Source: Devosia equisanguinis
GTDB lineage: Bacteria; Pseudomonadota; Alphaproteobacteria; Rhizobiales; Hyphomicrobiaceae
DNA: 19,677 nucleotides
Assembly (NCBI GenBank): GCA_945901835.1
Contig: CAMDMH010000003.1
Location: 1 to 19,677, forward strand
Direction: 5' to 3'
The notes below the pieces were generated by a model. That model ran no database searches. It saw nothing but the letters and a program-made list of their open reading frames with translations, and was not told the origin of the DNA. Positions 1-6,913 of this stretch are shown in pieces; within the stretch, counting starts at the first letter, position 1; every line of letters starts with the position of its first letter. The position numbers were made by a program, and so were the translations under genes.

Positions 1-723
1 ATCGTAGCGCGTGATGTTCTCGCCGGTCTCGACGCGGCGCTCCTCGCCGCTGATCAGGCCGTCCTCGATGCGAACGATGCGATCGGCATAGGAATGCGTG
101 CGCGGATCGTGGGTCACGGCGAGCACCGCGCGCCCCTTTTCCTTGGCGATGCGCGCGAGCAGCGCCATTACCTGATGCCCGTTCTCGCTGTCGAGAGCCG
201 CGGTCGGCTCGTCGGCCAGGATCACGGCCGGGTCGCCGGCGAGCGCGCGGGCTACAGCAACGCGCTGCTGTTCTCCGCCCGACATGTTGCGCGGATAGCT
301 TTGCAGGCGATGGCCCAGGCCCACCTCGCGAAGCGCCGTCTCTGCTCTGATCACGGTTTCCGCCGCCGCCATGCCCCGGACGTCGAGCGCGAGCCGGACG
401 TTCTCCAGTGCGGTCAGTGTCGGAAACAGGTTGTAGGACTGGAAGATGAAGCCGATGTTGCGCCGCCGGACGCCCGCCAGCGCTTCCGGGGCGAGCCCGT
501 CGACGCGTTGGCCCGCGAGCGTGACCGAGCCCGCGGAAGGCGCGAGGATGCAGCCCAGGATCGACAGCAGCGTGGTCTTGCCGCTGCCGGATGGCCCCAT
601 CAGCAGCGTAAGCTCGCCGGGCATCAAAGACAGGCTCACGCCCTTGAGCGCACGAACTTTGCCGGCTCCCTGGCCGAGCTCTTTGACGATGTCGGTCGCC
701 TCGAGTACGGGTTCTCTCTTCAT
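1..723 (-). CDS. ABC transporter ATP-binding protein (DevA/MacB/LolD-like), partial
   Basis: This is the ATPase subunit of an export-type ABC transporter of the MacB/LolD/DevA class, acting at the cytoplasmic face of the inner membrane with the permease encoded just upstream. Reading the reverse strand from the ATG at 723 gives 241 codons that stay open to the window edge, so the C-terminus is missing. Visible motifs are Walker A GPSGSGKT (residues 43-50), Q-loop Gln95 in FIFQSYNLFP, signature MSGGEQQR (147-154), Walker B VILADEPT (167-174), D-loop ALD (176-178) and switch His205 in VTHD. The ATG overlaps the permease stop (ATGA, 4 bp), which indicates translational coupling. The substrate cannot be read from the sequence. 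DevA-type pairs normally work with an HlyD-type adaptor, which is not seen upstream and may lie beyond the left edge. Confidence 0.93.
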   Translation of the reverse strand, partial: MKREPVLEATDIVKELGQGAGKVRALKGVSLSLMPGELTLLMGPSGSGKTTLLSILGCILAPSAGSVTLAGQRVDGLAPEALAGVRRRNIGFIFQSYNLFPTLTALENVRLALDVRGMAAAETVIRAETALREVGLGHRLQSYPRNMSGGEQQRVAVARALAGDPAVILADEPTAALDSENGHQVMALLARIAKEKGRAVLAVTHDPRTHSYADRIVRIEDGLISGEERRVETGENITRYD

Positions 724-1850
724 CGGCTGAACACCATCGCTGGATCGATCTTGGTGACTTTGAGAATGGCTGATATCGCCGACACGGCGCACATGCCGAT
801 CGTGATGGCGAACAGTCCTGCGGCGAGTGAGGGCGTCATCAGCAGCGGCAGCGCGGTCGCTTCGCTCAATGTGGTGATACCCAGCGCGATGGCCATGCCG
901 AGGCAGTAGCCGATGATCGCGCTGAATGCGGCCTGGGTGAGAATCACGCGATGGATGTAGCCGGCCGAGGAGCCGAGCGCCCGCAGCGTCGCGAACTCCG
1001 TCAAGTGATCCTTCGTGCTCGAGTAGAGGGTCTGCGCAACGATCACGGTGCCGACCAGCAGGCCGAGCAGTGCGCCGCCGATCAGAGCAACGCCGGCACC
1101 CGTCGAGAACAGCCACTGCTGCAGACTTCGGTCGCGGAACTCCGCTTGCGTCAGCACTTCGCGGTTGTCGAGGCGTTGGGCGAGTGCCGAGCGCGCACGA
1201 GCGAGATCCGTACCGGGGGCGAGCTTGACCAGCAGATAGGAGAACGAGTCGTTGGCCTGGCCCTGCAGCGCGCGCGCGCGGCTCAGCGTCGTGAACACGA
1301 ACGGCGCCATCGTGAACGAGCGGATGCCTTCGGTGATCGCCGTCACGCGAATGCGGCCCATGTCGATCTGCGCGGTGTCGCCGACGCCGATGATACCGAG
1401 GTCGCTGAGATAGCTGCGGTCGACCGCGACGCCGCCGGGCTCGGCGATCGAGGCTTCGTCACCGGTGATGAGGCCCCAAGGCCGCAAGCCGTTGTCCTCT
1501 GGATTCGAGCCGACGATGATCGCCGTCGTGCTGCCGCCGCCGGGTTTGCGCCATTCGGCGAAGTTCACGTACAGCGGAACGGCCGACGCGACGCCGGGAA
1601 CGGAAAGCACGGCGTGGCGATCTTTCTGGTCGAGAAGAACGCCCCCTTCCTCGAAGCTCTTCGCGCCATAGGCGGTGACCCACAGGTCGGCGTTGGCGTT
1701 GTCGACCATCGCGACGATCATCTTGCGGGCGCCGGAGTACAAGCCGAGCTGCACCGAGACGAGAACGACGGAAAACAGGATGCCGACGAGCGTCACCGCC
1801 AGCCTGATCCGGTCGTGAAACAAATTCTTGATGGCGAGTGTAAGGATCAT
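720..1850 (-). CDS. ABC transporter permease, MacB/FtsX family (DevC-like)
   Basis: This 376-residue protein has the MacB/DevC layout: one N-terminal membrane helix (about 16-38), a large periplasmic domain (about 40-250), then three helices (about 252-275, 302-327, 338-362). The segment EFATLRALGSS (285-295), before the third helix, is the typical coupling-helix region of the FtsX domain, and the protein ends with KIDPAMVFSR, as DevC-type permeases do. It should form the inner-membrane dimer driven by the overlapping ATPase and would export a substrate or extract it from the membrane. The start at 1850 has no strong Shine-Dalgarno. The neighbouring upstream gap carries repeats that could be regulatory. 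DevC rather than LolC/E is favoured by the short length and the lack of lipoprotein-release partners, but substrate and partner adaptor are unknown. Confidence 0.9.
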   Translation of the reverse strand: MILTLAIKNLFHDRIRLAVTLVGILFSVVLVSVQLGLYSGARKMIVAMVDNANADLWVTAYGAKSFEEGGVLLDQKDRHAVLSVPGVASAVPLYVNFAEWRKPGGGSTTAIIVGSNPEDNGLRPWGLITGDEASIAEPGGVAVDRSYLSDLGIIGVGDTAQIDMGRIRVTAITEGIRSFTMAPFVFTTLSRARALQGQANDSFSYLLVKLAPGTDLARARSALAQRLDNREVLTQAEFRDRSLQQWLFSTGAGVALIGGALLGLLVGTVIVAQTLYSSTKDHLTEFATLRALGSSAGYIHRVILTQAAFSAIIGYCLGMAIALGITTLSEATALPLLMTPSLAAGLFAITIGMCAVSAISAILKVTKIDPAMVFSR

Positions 1851-1927
1851 CGCTGACGCAATCGACTACCTGAACTGGCTTACTCTTCGCGCCATCCCCG
1901 AGAGGACGGCGAGGATCTCGACGTAAC

Positions 1928-2002
1928 GGTGCGCTAGCACCGACTTGAAGCAGGTGCGATAGCACCGACTTGAAGCTGGTGCGGTAGCACCGACTGATCG
2001 CG
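1928..2002. repeat. Three tandem 25-bp units, each with a small hairpin
   Basis: Units start at 1928, 1953 and 1978. The shared core is GGTGCGNTAGCACCGACT, varying only at one base (C, A, G). Units 1 and 2 match through TTGAAGC and unit 3 diverges after 18 bases. Each core contains GGTGC-N4-GCACC, a 5-bp stem with a 4-base loop. The array lies 78-152 bp upstream of the permease start codon, where operator arrays or structured leaders are found. Confidence 0.8.
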
Positions 2003-2434
2003 AATGCCTATCCGCGGAAACTTGCATTCCTGGATCCGGGCGAACACTGCTTGTGCTGACCGATTCAGTCCGAAGTCGGGTAGATCGGGCCCTGGATTCA
2101 TCGATCGTAGTGCGACTTGGCCGCGCGCCACGATCCCGTCGCAGCGATCAAAGCCTTCACCTTACGGCCCCGCCCAGTCGCCCGGTTCATGTCCTCCGCT
2201 GAACGCAACTGCCTATATAGTACCTGTGGACAATCAAAGCCATACCCCCGGAGTTGTGTTAAACGCCGAAGATTGTCATACGCTTACTACGACTTGTGCA
2301 GTCGCCATTTACTTCCGGCCGGATGTCCATCTGTCGCTCGTGCCGGTCGTCTCTGGATAGGCAACCTCGAGCCAGGGCCGGTCCAGAGGTCGAACCCGAA
2401 GGTCGAACCGGCAGCAATCGAAGCCAAAACTGGT

Positions 2435-2466
2435 GTCCTGACCGGCGGATATACCGCCGACAGGAC
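2435..2466. repeat. Strong bulged hairpin
   Basis: GTCCTG and CGGCGG (2435-2440, 2443-2448) are mirrored by CCGCCG and CAGGAC (2454-2459, 2461-2466) around an ATATA loop, giving a 6+6 bp stem with a small 2/1 internal loop. The left arm overlaps a 12-bp direct repeat that recurs at 2469-2480. No T-run follows on either strand, so a simple terminator is not supported. Confidence 0.7.
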
Positions 2467-2526
2467 TGCTGGTGTCCTGATCGGACCCCGATCTCGATCG
2501 GCCGTCGATAACACATATGGGAAGCT

Positions 2527-2543
2527 ATTGTGCAGTGCACAAT
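2527..2543. promoter_or_regulatory. Perfect 17-bp odd palindrome, possible operator
   Basis: ATTGTGCA-G-TGCACAAT is a perfect inverted repeat with a single central base. Eight-base arms around one base are typical of binding sites for dimeric helix-turn-helix regulators. No gene start is close on either strand (the CDF-like gene ends at 2745), so the target is unclear. Confidence 0.4.
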
Positions 2544-2744
2544 GGCGCAGTCTGCCTATCGACGTCCAATGGGCCGGTGGAGCGGGGGCGACTAATGGGG
2601 CCCAATCCTGGAGCAGTATCCGACCATATGCTATCGCCCCTGGCGATCGAATGATCGGACAAAACTGAGGTAACAAAATGATTCCATGTGATTTTTATCG
2701 TAATGGCGAATTGCGAAAGCGATGCCGACTGGTCGGATGATGCT

Positions 2745-3689
2745 CTAGCGCCGGCGTTTGCCCCGCCCCTTGCGCTCTGCCTGACGGGCCGTAACGGGGG
2801 GCTTTGCGGTGGACACGCCTTGGCCCGGAGCCGCTGCCGGCTCCGTCGTCTTTGCAGGAGTAGCGAGGCCGGCCGGCATCGACTTGGTCTCGAACGCGGG
2901 CTGAGCCTCGGATGCGTCGGTTGCCGGCACAGGATCGCCCGTCTCGGCAGGGGCCTGGCTCGGGATGGAAGTTCCAGCCGATGATCCCACAGCCGATCCC
3001 ATTTCCGGGCTCAGGAGCACCGCAGGCGTTGCCGTCAGCAAGCGCTTGACCTCGATGGCCATGAACGCCGCAACGGCCGACATCGCCATGCCCACGGCAA
3101 CGGCCGCGAACGCGTCCGATCGGGGATCGCCGCCGTTGGCAGCCCCCAGCAGTCCCCCCAAGGCCAGGACATTTCCAGCGACTGCCGCGGCAGCGATCAC
3201 CATCACCGCGATGATCGGCGCCACGTCCGGCCGGTCGACGGCAGTCTGCAGCGGATCGGTCGAACCACCCGCGGATCGGAACTCGCGCATCGCCATCAGT
3301 ACGACCAGCGCCCAGCCGGCAGCCGCGACAGCCAGCGTCAGCATATCGGTAGATGGTGCGACGAGCGGCTGAGGCCTGGCTAGTCGCTCCACGCCTTCAT
3401 AGAGCGCGATCCCCCCTCCCATCGCATAGAGCGGGATCGCGACGACGAAGCTCCAGAAGTAGAGCGTCCTGTCAGGCGTACGCTGCTGTAGGCCAGCGGT
3501 CGCGGCTGGCTCATTCCAGATCCCCAGGAACAGCAGACCCAGGCACGATGTGTCGATCAGCGAATGGACCGTGCTCGCAAGAAAAGCCGAGGTGCTGGAC
3601 CCCAGCACCGCCGTCAGCTTGGCAGCCGCTAGCGCGACGCTGACACACGCCGCCGTCGCGACAACCGTCCTCGCACCCGCGCTCGACAA
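2745..3689 (-). CDS. Divergent cation diffusion facilitator (CDF)-like membrane protein
   Basis: From a TTG start at 3689 the protein has 314 residues. Six helices can be placed at about 8-28, 33-57, 78-97, 116-134, 156-180 and 192-213, and family-like patches are present: FLASTVHSLIDT in helix 2, LYFWSFVVAI at the start of helix 3 and LYEGVERL after it. CDF proteins are inner-membrane divalent-metal/proton exchangers. Helix 2 keeps His42 and Asp46, but helix 5, where the family places two further ligands (ED or HxxxD), has only hydrophobic and alanine residues, and the usual HPFGYG loop is TPDRT. Transport activity is therefore doubtful. About 95 Pro/Ala/Thr-rich residues ending in GRGKRRR replace the usual soluble metal-binding domain. 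The frame extends upstream to an ATG at 3815, but GGAGGAG 6 bases before the TTG and the lack of family similarity in the extra 42 residues favour 3689. Confidence 0.72.
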   Translation of the reverse strand: MSSAGARTVVATAACVSVALAAAKLTAVLGSSTSAFLASTVHSLIDTSCLGLLFLGIWNEPAATAGLQQRTPDRTLYFWSFVVAIPLYAMGGGIALYEGVERLARPQPLVAPSTDMLTLAVAAAGWALVVLMAMREFRSAGGSTDPLQTAVDRPDVAPIIAVMVIAAAAVAGNVLALGGLLGAANGGDPRSDAFAAVAVGMAMSAVAAFMAIEVKRLLTATPAVLLSPEMGSAVGSSAGTSIPSQAPAETGDPVPATDASEAQPAFETKSMPAGLATPAKTTEPAAAPGQGVSTAKPPVTARQAERKGRGKRRR

Positions 3690-3695
3690 TCGAAT

Positions 3696-3702
3696 CTCCT
3701 CC
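3696..3702 (-). promoter_or_regulatory. Ribosome binding site deciding a TTG start
   Basis: On the reverse strand GGAGGAG is followed by ATTCGA and then TTG at 3689. The 6-base spacing is near ideal. The alternative ATG at 3815 has only a weak ACGAG upstream. Confidence 0.6.
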
Positions 3703-3904
3703 AGCCAGGGATCAGAGTGCACACGACGACACACATGTGCCGACGTGAATGCTGGCATCGCCTGCTGACAACGCCCGAGTACTTTAACCGTGACCGGCGT
3801 GATTCGCTGACCCATCTCGTTCGGCGTTGCGCAATCAACCTGAAGTGCCGTTGCGGCATCGTCTCGCGATTGACCACAAAGCCGACCTAACCTATCTCAA
3901 GCAC

Positions 3905-4414
3905 ATGTCAAAACTGGCCATCATCACGCTTCCTGATCCGCTTCTGCGCGCCAAGTCGGCTCCCGTCGAACGGGTCGACGACGAGATCCGGCGTCTCGCA
4001 GACGTTATGCTCGAGACAATGTACGAGGCGCCGGGCATCGGACTGGCCGCCGTTCAGGTCGCTGTGCCGCGACGCCTGCTCGTGCTCGATGTCTCCGAGA
4101 AGGAGAACGACGAGCCGAACCCGATCGTGATGATAAACCCCGAGATCATCAAACTCGGCGACATGCTGGTTCCCTACGAGGAAGGCTGTCTTTCGCTTCC
4201 CGACGTCCGGGTCGAGATCGAGCGGCCTTCGACACTCACGGTCCGCTTCGTCGATCGCGACGGGCGCGAGCAGCTACTTGATGCCGGGGGTCTGCTGGCG
4301 ACGGCGATCCAGCACGAGATCGATCACCTCGATGGCCGCCTCATCATCGATTTCATGTCCCGGCTGAAACGCGACATGGTGATCCGCAGGTTCAAGAAGA
4401 TCGCGCGCGGATAG
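3905..4414 (+). CDS. def: Peptide deformylase
   Basis: Peptide deformylase removes the formyl group from the initiator methionine of nascent proteins, using a metal ion (usually Fe2+) in the cytoplasm. The 169-residue protein carries all three family motifs: GIGLAAVQ (44-51), EGCLSLP with metal-ligand Cys95 (93-99) and HEIDH (137-141) with the two histidine ligands and the catalytic glutamate. The ATG at 3905 gives the normal family N-terminus; an in-frame ATG at 3827 would add 26 unrelated residues and is less likely. No strong Shine-Dalgarno is visible. In many alphaproteobacteria def is followed by fmt; here a zinc metallopeptidase gene follows after 71 bp, so fmt must be elsewhere, or this is a second deformylase copy. 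All catalytic residues are intact. Confidence 0.96.
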   Translation: MSKLAIITLPDPLLRAKSAPVERVDDEIRRLADVMLETMYEAPGIGLAAVQVAVPRRLLVLDVSEKENDEPNPIVMINPEIIKLGDMLVPYEEGCLSLPDVRVEIERPSTLTVRFVDRDGREQLLDAGGLLATAIQHEIDHLDGRLIIDFMSRLKRDMVIRRFKKIARG

Positions 4415-4485
4415 CGGCGCACGATCCTCTGGAATGGCGGCCCTGCCGGCACGACGTGGCACTTGCCTGAAGCCGACATATCGCG

Positions 4486-5184
4486 ATGGAGGTTCGCTTG
4501 GCGATTGCGCTGATCCTGATCGCGGGAATGCTGGCTTTGGCCTTCGTGCCGCAGATGTGGGTGCGCCGAGTCATCGCGGCCCACGCGCATGAGCGCCCGG
4601 ACTTCGTGTTGAGCGGCGGCGGCATGGCGCGCATGCTTCTCGACCGCATGGGCCTGACATCGGTCAACGTCGAGGAGACGACGCTCGGCGATCACTACGA
4701 TCCCGAGGCCAAGACCGTCCGTCTCGGCAAGGAGAACTTCGCTGGCCGCTCGCTCTCGGCCATCGTGATCGCGGCTCACGAGGTCGGCCACGCGATGCAG
4801 GACGCGACCGGCTATCGCCCGCTGGCAGCGCGTCAGCGACTAGCGGCGCACGCGTTGCGGGTCGAGAAGCTCGGAGCGGTGATCATGCTGGCAGCCCCGC
4901 TTATGCTGATCCTGTTGAAGTCGCCCGTCGCCCTCGTTCTCGAGATGGTAGCCGGACTTTTCATCATGAGCTTCGCGATCCTGATCCACGCGGTCACGTT
5001 GCCGGTGGAGTTCGATGCCAGCTTCAAGCGCGCGCTGCCGCTGCTGTCTGCGGCCAAGGTGCTGCGGCCCGAGGATGAACCGGCAGCCCGTCAGATCCTG
5101 CGAGCCGCCGCCCTGACTTACGTCGCCGCCGCCGCCATGAGCCTGCTGGACGTGATGCGCTGGTTACGGGTGCTGCGGCTGTAG
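4486..5184 (+). CDS. Membrane zinc metallopeptidase (YugP-like, Zn_peptidase_2)
   Basis: This 232-residue protein matches the neutral zinc metallopeptidase family typified by YugP. It has an N-terminal membrane helix (about 5-25), the conserved GDHYDP (68-73), the zinc site HEVGH (98-102), two hydrophobic segments (about 130-145 and 150-172) and the family motif LPVEFDAS (172-179), whose Glu175 is a plausible third ligand, followed by a C-terminal hydrophobic region. The active site probably lies at the membrane, but substrates of the family are poorly known. It is co-directional with def and 71 bp downstream, so co-transcription is plausible. The start is uncertain: ATG 4486 has no clear Shine-Dalgarno, whereas an in-frame TTG at 4498 is preceded by GGAGG with a 5-base gap, which would shorten the protein by 4 residues. 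Confidence 0.9.
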   Translation: MEVRLAIALILIAGMLALAFVPQMWVRRVIAAHAHERPDFVLSGGGMARMLLDRMGLTSVNVEETTLGDHYDPEAKTVRLGKENFAGRSLSAIVIAAHEVGHAMQDATGYRPLAARQRLAAHALRVEKLGAVIMLAAPLMLILLKSPVALVLEMVAGLFIMSFAILIHAVTLPVEFDASFKRALPLLSAAKVLRPEDEPAARQILRAAALTYVAAAAMSLLDVMRWLRVLRL

Positions 5185-5289
5185 GTTCCTTGCTGCACAA
5201 AATCCCTCTCCGGCGGCCACCAGCACATACCCCATCCGCAAGCCAGGTCGCAGAAATAGAGGGAGGTGGGGGATGCATCCCTCAAACGG

Positions 5290-5313
5290 GCGCGGGCGGC
5301 AGCCTGCCCGCGC
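5290..5313. terminator. GC-rich hairpin after the metallopeptidase gene
   Basis: GCGCGGGC (5290-5297) pairs perfectly with GCCCGCGC (5306-5313) across an 8-base loop. It lies about 105 bp after the metallopeptidase stop. No T-run follows, so it may act only as a weak terminator or as an RNA 3'-end stabiliser. Confidence 0.35.
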
Positions 5314-5472
5314 AGCGATCTCTCGCCCTCGATCACATCCACCACCGCATGAGATCAACTCATACCCGTAGACGAAAGTCCTGACCCGCAGGGCGGATCT
5401 GAACCTACGATACGGCGCTCGCGCCTTGGTCGATTGAGCCTTTTCTTCCGCTCGACGAATCGCCCACTGGGC

Positions 5473-5489
5473 CAGACCCGGTGGGTCTG
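5473..5489. repeat. CAGACCC/GGGTCTG hairpin, short copy
   Basis: CAGACCC-GGT-GGGTCTG is a perfect 7-bp stem. It shares the same stem core with the longer perfect hairpin at 8781-8807, which suggests two members of one dispersed palindromic repeat family, both placed between convergent genes. Confidence 0.65.
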
Positions 5490-5530
5490 ACCTCGACGAA
5501 GGCTCAGCCGAAGCAGACGAACATTCACCC

Positions 5531-5570
5531 TTCCCAAAACGACGAAGGGCCGCCCGAGGGCAGCCCTTCG
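5531..5570 (-). terminator. Rho-independent terminator of the repeat-protein gene
   Basis: On the reverse strand CGAAGGGC pairs with GCCCTTCG, extended by three further base pairs across one mismatch to a 4-base loop, and is followed by TCGTTTTGGG. The hairpin spans 5543-5570, 28 bp beyond the stop of the minus-strand gene at 5599. Confidence 0.75.
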
Positions 5571-5598
5571 CAAACATTATGTAGAAGTGAGGCGACCC

Positions 5599-6861
5599 TT
5601 AGTGCTGGCCCCAGATCTCGACGACGGCGGCGCCGCGGCCGACGGCCTTGGCATCGACGATGGCCGAGCGGTAGCGGGCACGGATCTCGCGGATCACGCG
5701 GTTGCCACCCTTGAGGTCGACAGGGCCGAACGTGGAGTTGGCGGCAACGGTCGTCTTGACCGGGATCACCTGTTCCTCGCCATTCCCGTAGACGACGCGC
5801 ATTTCGTCGAACACCAGTGCGCGGTCCTTGACGGTGATGCGAACCCGCTTGAACAGGCCTTCGTTACGTCCGACCTCGATCCGGTCGACCTCGGCGCGCA
5901 GGAAGCGGCCGGCGGTCTGAGCGCCGAGCAGAACCCAGCCCTCGTTGAAGTGACGGCCACGGCCGTTAGCTCCGAGCCAACCTTCGGCGATCTGGCCGTA
6001 GACCTCGATCCGCGCCTGTCCCTTGAGGGTGGGGCGCGAACGATAGTTCATGTTGATGTCTTTGATGAACTTCGTGCCCGTAATGTTGAGCCACGTCGTC
6101 CGCGTGTTCTGCTTGATGTCGGAGTTCACGACCAGCTTCTGCGACGTGCCGTCGACATAGTTCACTTCGAGTTCGTTGATGAACACGTCGTTGTCGAGAA
6201 CGCGGAGCTGGATGCGGTCGAACTGGCCGAGATTCGCGCCGACACGGATCACGTCGCGGTCACGGATGAAGCCGACGTTCTGCACGCCGAACAAAACCGC
6301 GCCACCGGGCAGTACCGTGCCGGGCTGAGCTGTCTGTGCGATCGGCGCAGTCGGCGTCGTCGCAATCGGACCCGTCGTCGGAGCAGCTGTCACCGCCGCC
6401 GAGCCGGGGCAGGCAGCCGTCCAAGTGATGCCCTGCGTGATCGCCGGACGAGCGGAAGTGCCACCCTTGCGGCTCTGCAGGCCGAACACCTCGAACTTCG
6501 CGTTGCCGCGCTGTCCATTTTCAAAGCAAACCGTCGCACCTTCGACGAACCGCTCGACGGCGCGTTGGTCGATCGCCTTGGTGCGCTCGTTGCGAAGCAG
6601 ATTGATCGTCCGGCGCTCGTTGTGCGCCTGCCCGTTCAGATAGCGAACCTGAACGTTGATGAGCTTCGCCTCACCCTGAACGACGTTGACGCGGAAAGCC
6701 TTGAAGGAGCCCTTGGCGCCCTTCAGATCCACGGCCTGAGAGCCACGGCTAAGGTCGGCGTCGAACGAGCCGATCTTGATCCATCGGTCTTGCGCCGAAG
6801 CGCCCGACAGAACACCGGTCGCCGCAAGGGCCAAACCGGCTACAACCACACGCCCGAACAT
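5599..6861 (-). CDS. Secreted protein with three tandem beta-rich domains, function unknown
   Basis: The 420-residue product starts with a signal peptide (1-23, cleavage after ASA and before Gln24), so it is periplasmic or extracellular. The mature protein holds three copies of a domain of roughly 100-110 residues: 24-129, about 195-290 and about 310-420. The shared pattern is an early IxVGxxxGxFxRI-like stretch, a V-Y-x-G turn (VRYLNG, VNYVDG, VVYGNG), a central L-x-G-x-x-x-I-x-x-I segment, a YRS turn in copies 2 and 3, and an end in EVFG, EVYGQ or EIWGQ. A Pro/Thr/Ala-rich linker (about 150-187) separates copies 1 and 2. Copy 1 has Cys112 and the linker Cys151. The pattern recalls DUF2541-type proteins, but I would not assign a function. 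The start is set by ATG 6861 with AAGGAG 9 bases upstream and the signal peptide directly after it. Confidence 0.85.
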   Translation of the reverse strand: MFGRVVVAGLALAATGVLSGASAQDRWIKIGSFDADLSRGSQAVDLKGAKGSFKAFRVNVVQGEAKLINVQVRYLNGQAHNERRTINLLRNERTKAIDQRAVERFVEGATVCFENGQRGNAKFEVFGLQSRKGGTSARPAITQGITWTAACPGSAAVTAAPTTGPIATTPTAPIAQTAQPGTVLPGGAVLFGVQNVGFIRDRDVIRVGANLGQFDRIQLRVLDNDVFINELEVNYVDGTSQKLVVNSDIKQNTRTTWLNITGTKFIKDINMNYRSRPTLKGQARIEVYGQIAEGWLGANGRGRHFNEGWVLLGAQTAGRFLRAEVDRIEVGRNEGLFKRVRITVKDRALVFDEMRVVYGNGEEQVIPVKTTVAANSTFGPVDLKGGNRVIREIRARYRSAIVDAKAVGRGAAVVEIWGQH

Positions 6862-6903
6862 GCACAAGCACTCCTTAGTTCTACTGCTCAAAAGACGTTC
6901 TCC

Positions 6904-6913
6904 TACTCGAGTA
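6904..6913. promoter_or_regulatory. TACTCGAGTA palindrome, possible operator
   Basis: A perfect 10-bp palindrome lies just upstream of the secreted-protein gene on the minus strand, in the zone where a promoter or operator is expected. It is short enough to occur by chance. Confidence 0.25.

Larger units (their letters stand above)
1851..2744. other. 894-bp gap without a convincing gene
   Basis: No reading frame here resembles a known protein. The longest (plus 2117-2668, minus 2287-2676) overlap each other and have compositions unlike real proteins. The sequence is less GC-skewed than the neighbouring genes and rich in short repeats: a three-copy 25-bp hairpin repeat (1928-2002), a 10-bp direct repeat AGGTCGAACC (2387-2396, 2400-2409), a strong hairpin (2435-2466), a 12-bp direct repeat CTGGTGTCCTGA (2430-2441, 2469-2480) and a perfect odd palindrome (2527-2543). 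It lies upstream of the permease operon and downstream of the CDF-like gene. It could be a decayed gene region, a regulatory region or an RNA locus; I cannot decide which. Confidence 0.6.
5185..5598. other. 414-bp convergent gap with several hairpins
   Basis: This lies between the ends of the plus-strand metallopeptidase gene and the minus-strand repeat-protein gene. No convincing gene is present. It holds a GC-rich hairpin (5290-5313), a copy of the CAGACCC/GGGTCTG hairpin (5473-5489) and a rho-independent terminator for the minus-strand gene (5531-5570). The short frames across it read as arginine-rich noise. Confidence 0.7.

Noticed and set aside
1928..2002. CRISPR array
   Set aside because: The units are directly tandem without variable spacers, there are only three, and no cas genes are present.
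2117..2668. 183-codon plus-strand frame in the long gap
   Set aside because: There is no recognisable motif, no good Shine-Dalgarno, a composition unlike neighbouring proteins, and it runs through repeats and palindromes.
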